9,328 nucleotides of DNA from an uncultured Butyrivibrio sp. (lineage in GTDB: Bacteria; Bacillota; Clostridia; Lachnospirales; Lachnospiraceae): positions 1 through 9,328 of the forward strand of contig NZ_CAMVPU010000094.1 in the NCBI RefSeq assembly GCF_947169445.1, given 5' to 3'. Below the pieces are notes generated by a model. That model had not been told where the DNA came from, ran no database searches, and worked only from the letters and a program-made list of their open reading frames with translations. Below are positions 6,760-9,328 of the stretch, piece by piece. Within the stretch, counting starts at the first letter, position 1. Each line of letters begins with the position of its first letter. The translations under genes and the position numbers were made by a program.

Positions 6760-6903
6760 ATGAAAATCCCATTTGAGTTGGTTGGGGGCATTATTATGCT
6801 CGACGTGTCTGTAAATGGCAAGGACGGTAAAATGGCGTTTGATACCGGTGCTATGCAGACGTGTCTTAACAAAAACCATTTTGATGATTTTGAGGTAAGA
6901 TAA
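6760..6903 (+). pseudogene. Retropepsin-like aspartic protease N-terminal fragment
   Basis: ATG 6760, preceded by CGGAGG (6743-6748), opens 47 codons ending in TAA. The sequence MKIPFELVGGIIMLDVSVNG then KDGKMAFDTGAMQTCLN contains the catalytic DTG of aspartic proteases (D28-T29-G30) after a 'strand-turn-strand' with VNGK, as in bacterial retropepsin-like domains. Complete domains need at least about 100 residues, including a hydrophobic-hydrophobic-G (ILG-type) motif, and this fragment stops soon after DTG. The ribosome binding site is preserved, so a 47-residue peptide may still be made, but not an active protease. Bases 6904-6960 hold no gene. Confidence 0.6.
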
Positions 6904-6960
6904 TGGACTATGTGGACGGGGATAACTGACTAAAACTATAAAGCTGCGGAGAGTGTTTAT

Positions 6961-7272
6961 ATGTTAAGTTTTCTTGTTTTTACTGATTTACATTATGATG
7001 AAGTGGCCGATGGAGATAAGCGAATAGAGGAAATCCTAGCAAACGCGCGTAAACGAGATCTGGACTTCATCGTTTCATTGGGAGATCTGTGTAATCCTGT
7101 AGATGAAAATCTTAAAGTGCTGAAGCAATTTAAGTCGTTGGGTATACCTTTTGATAATCTATCACAAATCTATTTTGAGGCAAAAAAGCTTCAAGATGGC
7201 TTTTTATTTTGTCTGAAAAAATGTATGATAATTCATAAGTTGTCTGAAATACTAGGCATGGGAGGAGTTGGT
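6961..7272 (+). pseudogene. Metallophosphoesterase N-terminal fragment, open into the next gene
   Basis: ATG 6961 has GGAGAG (6948-6953) seven bases upstream. Residues 1-64 are a calcineurin-like phosphoesterase N-terminus: FTDLHYD with metal ligands D9 and H11, then SLGDLCNP with G41 and D42, then FKSLGIPF. The next expected motif, GNHD, and all later histidines are absent; the sequence after residue 64 (DNLSQIYFEAKKLQDGF and onward) is unlike the family. The frame stays open with no stop and passes through the start of the following membrane protein, so a 210-residue fusion ending at 7593 is formally encoded. With only half the metal ligands it should not be active as a phosphoesterase. Confidence 0.65.
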
Positions 7273-7593
7273 ATGATAATCGGGTTTATTATTTGGAGCC
7301 TTTGCGCTGTCTTGTTTTTCGTTATAGGCGTTGTTGATTTGAAATCTAAGAAGCCGGTGGGCTTCTTCACAGGGGTCAAGCCGCCCAAAATCACGGATGT
7401 AAAAAATTATAATAAAGCAGTTGCTATGCTATGGTTTGTTACAGGGATTGTTTTTGAACTGATAGGTGTGCCGTTCCTATACCTTAAGCAGAATTCTCCT
7501 GCATTTGTTTTCGTGATGCTGGCAACAGTTGTTTTAGTAATTGTTATGATGGTGGTGTATTTGAGTATTTCGAGGAAGTATGAAGAAAAATAA
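7273..7593 (+). CDS. Small three-helix membrane protein, conserved in Firmicutes, function unknown
   Basis: An internal start at ATG 7273 is supported by GGAGGAG (7261-7267). The 106-residue product has three helices (about residues 3-23, 49-71, 77-99) and a conserved-looking loop after helix 1 (KKPVGFFTGVKPPKITDVKN, 26-45, then YNKAVAMLW). This matches my memory of a DUF3784-like family of small Firmicutes membrane proteins with 'SKKPVGFW....... V.DVKKYNRAVGKLW'. Length and start agree with the family, so this is probably an intact gene whose upstream neighbour has been cut so that its frame runs into it. Whether it is made alone, as the fusion, or both cannot be told from sequence. Confidence 0.65.
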   Translation: MIIGFIIWSLCAVLFFVIGVVDLKSKKPVGFFTGVKPPKITDVKNYNKAVAMLWFVTGIVFELIGVPFLYLKQNSPAFVFVMLATVVLVIVMMVVYLSISRKYEEK

Positions 7594-7601
7594 GCCTAAT
7601 G

Positions 7602-7812
7602 ATGGTGCAAGATATGGTTAAGTTTACGTGGTTTAAGGACTTGCTTCCGGAACAGTTACCGGTAAAACAGGTCTATGGAATAGCATTTTCAAATGACAAA
7701 CGAGTAGCTGGTGGCGGCAGATAGGATTAAAGATTATTTAAACTATGCTGATCTTGCAGGTAATGAAATGATTGATGATGCGCTGCAACTTGCCATGAAT
7801 AATTATTTTTGA
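7602..7812 (+). pseudogene. NUDIX hydrolase with its catalytic middle deleted
   Basis: ATG 7602 opens a frame with the N-terminus of a NUDIX hydrolase (TWFKDLLPEQLPVKQVYGIAF, bases 7626-7688) and goes off at RVAGGGR to TAG 7722-7724. In the +1 frame, from about base 7708 (VAADRIKDYLNYADLAGNEM, then IDDALQLAMNNYF and TGA at 7810-7812), the sequence reads like the C-terminal helix of the same kind of protein. What is missing is the Nudix box (GX5EX7REUXEEXGU) that binds metal and catalyses pyrophosphate hydrolysis. The simplest reading is an internal deletion around base 7705-7715 that left the two ends out of frame. Family lengths are about 150-170 residues, against ~70 codons here. Confidence 0.6.
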
Positions 7813-7831
7813 AAAAATGGGAGAAGTCAGG

Positions 7832-8371
7832 ATGATGAGAACGCTTTTTATTGGTAACAGCCACACATATTTTAATGATATGCCAAAATTATTTAAGAAT
7901 ATATGCAAAGAAAATGGAATAGACATGCAGGTAACTATGCTTACAAAAGGCGGGATGGGACTCGATTATCATGTTGAAAACCAGCAGACAAGGTTTAATA
8001 TTCTCTTTGGTGAATATGATTATATAATTCTCCAGCATGTAGCTCACCCCATGGGAGATTTTTCTGTTATGGAAGAAGCAGCTGACAAGTTAATGGAGTG
8101 GATAAGGATGACGCAATCCAAGCCATGTTTTTATATGACCTGGACCCAAGAAGGTGATGAGACTTCCCAAAAAGAAATGTCAAAGAGGTACAGGAAACTT
8201 GCGGAAAAATATGGATGCAAGGTTGCGCCTGTTGGAGAAAAGTGGTGGGAGTATATCCATGAACATCCTGAAGCAGATCTATTCTATGAAGACAGGAAAC
8301 ATGCGTCATTAGAAGGGTCAAAGCTAATAGCAAGGACTATCTATGAAACTCTTAAGGATGATATGCAGTAA
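7832..8371 (+). CDS. SGNH/GDSL-type hydrolase
   Basis: I choose ATG 7832 because GGGAG (7819-7823) lies eight bases upstream; an in-frame ATG at 7817 has no ribosome binding site. The 179-residue product begins MMRTLFIGNSHTYFNDMP, where GNS(H) carries the block I nucleophile (S10). It has a glycine-containing block II (LTKGGMGLD), a block III-like strand (EYDYIILQHVAHP) and ends with the block V Asp-His dyad (DRKHAS, D154 and H157). Such enzymes are esterases, acylhydrolases or carbohydrate deacetylases; the GNSHTY form resembles DUF4886-type members. No signal peptide, so cytoplasmic. Length and motif order look complete. The gene follows the NUDIX remnant by about 20 bases. Confidence 0.8.
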   Translation: MMRTLFIGNSHTYFNDMPKLFKNICKENGIDMQVTMLTKGGMGLDYHVENQQTRFNILFGEYDYIILQHVAHPMGDFSVMEEAADKLMEWIRMTQSKPCFYMTWTQEGDETSQKEMSKRYRKLAEKYGCKVAPVGEKWWEYIHEHPEADLFYEDRKHASLEGSKLIARTIYETLKDDMQ

Positions 8372-8409
8372 AAGGAATAAATAGTTGCTTTGGGAATAAA
8401 GGTGAGAGT

Positions 8410-9189
8410 ATGAACAAACAAGAGATCATAAGTATACTGGATGATTTTCAATATAGCCGCGATGAATACTGGATAATAACAGGAAGCGCCATGGTTCTGT
8501 ACGGAATCCGAGAGCAAACTCATGATATAGATATGGGATGCACGTCAAAGATGGCAGATCAACTTGCGGCAGATGGCTACTCGTTTTCTTTAACAGAAAG
8601 CGGTAATAGGAAGTTTGAAATCGGTGAAAACATAGAGGTATTTGAGAACTGGATCAAAGATACAATTGGTATGGTTGATAACGTTCCGGTAATTTCTATC
8701 AAAGGCCTAATCCTGATGAAACAGGAACTTGGGCGAGACAAGGACAAAAAAGATATTGCATTGATCAAGGAATATATTGGCAAGAAGTTCGAACTTGTTG
8801 AGAATGTTTTGAAACCGGAAGATTTTGTGAGGCTTAGGGCTACTACAGGTTTTGCAGATATTCCCGTGGAGCATGCAAGAAAGGCACTCACTAATGGTCT
8901 TATAAATATCTCTGTCTTGAAAGACGGAGAACTTATAGGAATGGGAAGGCTTGTTGGCGATGGCGCGATGTATTGGTATCTGCAGGAAATAGTGGTTTTG
9001 CCGGAATACCAAGGTATGGGTATAGGAACCAAGATAGTTAACTATCTTGTTGACTATGCTGTAAAGAATTCTTCAACAGGGGAATTTACCACTATTGGTG
9101 GTGTTTCTGCCAAAGGGAAGGAAGGCTTTTATCAGAAACTTGGATTTGAAGTAATATCTAATGGGATAAGAAAAATGATAGAGATATAG
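8410..9189 (+). CDS. Nucleotidyltransferase-like domain fused to GNAT N-acetyltransferase
   Basis: A 259-residue two-domain protein with AAAGGTGAG (8398-8406) just before ATG 8410. Residues 1-125 resemble a minimal nucleotidyltransferase: ITGSAMVLYG (G25-S26), followed by HDIDMG with the D39-x-D41 metal ligands, and GLILMKQELGRDKDKKDI later, as in MNT/AbiEii-related proteins that handle one substrate and nucleotide. Residues 127-259 are a GNAT domain: ENVLKPEDFVRLR start, IGMGRLVGDGAMYWY strand pair, the acetyl-CoA loop YQGMGIGTKI (200-209) and KEGFYQKLGFEV at the end. Each half is close to the size of a complete stand-alone protein, and the join (EYIGKKFELVENVL) has no linker. It could be a natural fusion or a merge of two adjacent genes by deletion. 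Both active-site motifs are intact. Confidence 0.75.
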   Translation: MNKQEIISILDDFQYSRDEYWIITGSAMVLYGIREQTHDIDMGCTSKMADQLAADGYSFSLTESGNRKFEIGENIEVFENWIKDTIGMVDNVPVISIKGLILMKQELGRDKDKKDIALIKEYIGKKFELVENVLKPEDFVRLRATTGFADIPVEHARKALTNGLINISVLKDGELIGMGRLVGDGAMYWYLQEIVVLPEYQGMGIGTKIVNYLVDYAVKNSSTGEFTTIGGVSAKGKEGFYQKLGFEVISNGIRKMIEI

Positions 9190-9230
9190 GATTATGTTTC
9201 AGTTTTATTGACGATGGAGGTATGTTTGGA

Positions 9231-9328
9231 ATGTTTATTAATGAATTCGTTGGCGCATTAGTACAGGTACTGATATTTTCTTTGATTCCCCTGATCTTTT
9301 GGCTGATATTTGCCAGGAGAAAACAGAA
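9231..9328 (+). CDS. CPBP (CAAX-type) intramembrane protease, N-terminal part
   Basis: The frame runs off the right edge. I place the start at ATG 9231, ten bases after GGAGG (9216-9220), rather than the in-frame ATG at 9222, which is one base from that site. The visible 32 residues (MFINEFVGALVQVLIFSLIP, then LIFWLIFARRKQ) are one hydrophobic helix ending in a basic loop. This matches the N-terminus I recall for CPBP family membrane metalloproteases in Lachnospiraceae, but the catalytic EExxxR and H motifs lie outside, so the call rests on the first helix only. Confidence 0.45.
   Translation, partial: MFINEFVGALVQVLIFSLIPLIFWLIFARRKQ

Noticed and set aside
8577..9032. Two overlapping minus-strand open frames within the nucleotidyltransferase-acetyltransferase gene
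   Set aside because: Both are antisense to intact catalytic motifs on the + strand and have no start signal.

Overview
The window looks like a chromosomal accessory region of a low-GC Gram-positive anaerobe. By gene content and sequence style I would guess a Lachnospiraceae relative of Butyrivibrio or Pseudobutyrivibrio. The grounds are AT-rich DNA, strong GGAGG-type ribosome binding sites, and small membrane protein families typical of Clostridia. This is an inference from reading and no database was searched. Every gene I can support lies on the + strand.

Layout. (1) Bases 2-1021: tail of an ABC transporter unit, made of an ATPase remnant lacking most of its catalytic core, an ABC-2 type permease that appears intact, and two tiny overlapping membrane ORFs. 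(2) Bases 1049-4215: four apparently intact genes in close order: an aminoglycoside/choline-kinase-like phosphotransferase, a membrane-anchored beta-sandwich-like protein, a serine beta-lactamase-fold hydrolase and a DUF998-like membrane protein. (3) Bases 4212-4708: a gene graveyard with a P-loop kinase fragment overlapping the DUF998 stop, a flavodoxin-like N-terminal fragment and an unrecognised C-terminal fragment. (4) Bases 4735-6733: a 504-residue membrane-anchored protein with two C-terminal Asp-box motifs, then a four-helix membrane protein. (5) Bases 6760-7812: a second graveyard with an aspartic protease fragment, a metallophosphoesterase fragment reading in frame into a complete three-helix membrane protein gene, and a NUDIX hydrolase lacking its catalytic middle. 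(6) Bases 7832-9328: an SGNH hydrolase, a nucleotidyltransferase-acetyltransferase fusion, and the start of a probable CPBP (CAAX-type) membrane protease.

The genes do not form one pathway. They read as a same-strand series of single genes for small-molecule modification (phosphotransferase, beta-lactamase-like hydrolase, NUDIX, SGNH hydrolase, acetyltransferase, CPT-like kinase) mixed with small membrane proteins, most with their own ribosome binding site. I saw no transposase, integrase, tRNA, rRNA, CRISPR array or convincing factor-independent terminator.

The most striking signal is that at least six genes are cut in a similar way. Each keeps a recognisable N-terminal end (or, for the ABC ATPase, its signature motif), and two or three of them also appear to keep their natural C-terminus while the middle is missing. 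I found no complete novel defence or biosynthetic system here. The pattern of repeated internal gene loss, plus two in-frame fusions, is the thing to check.
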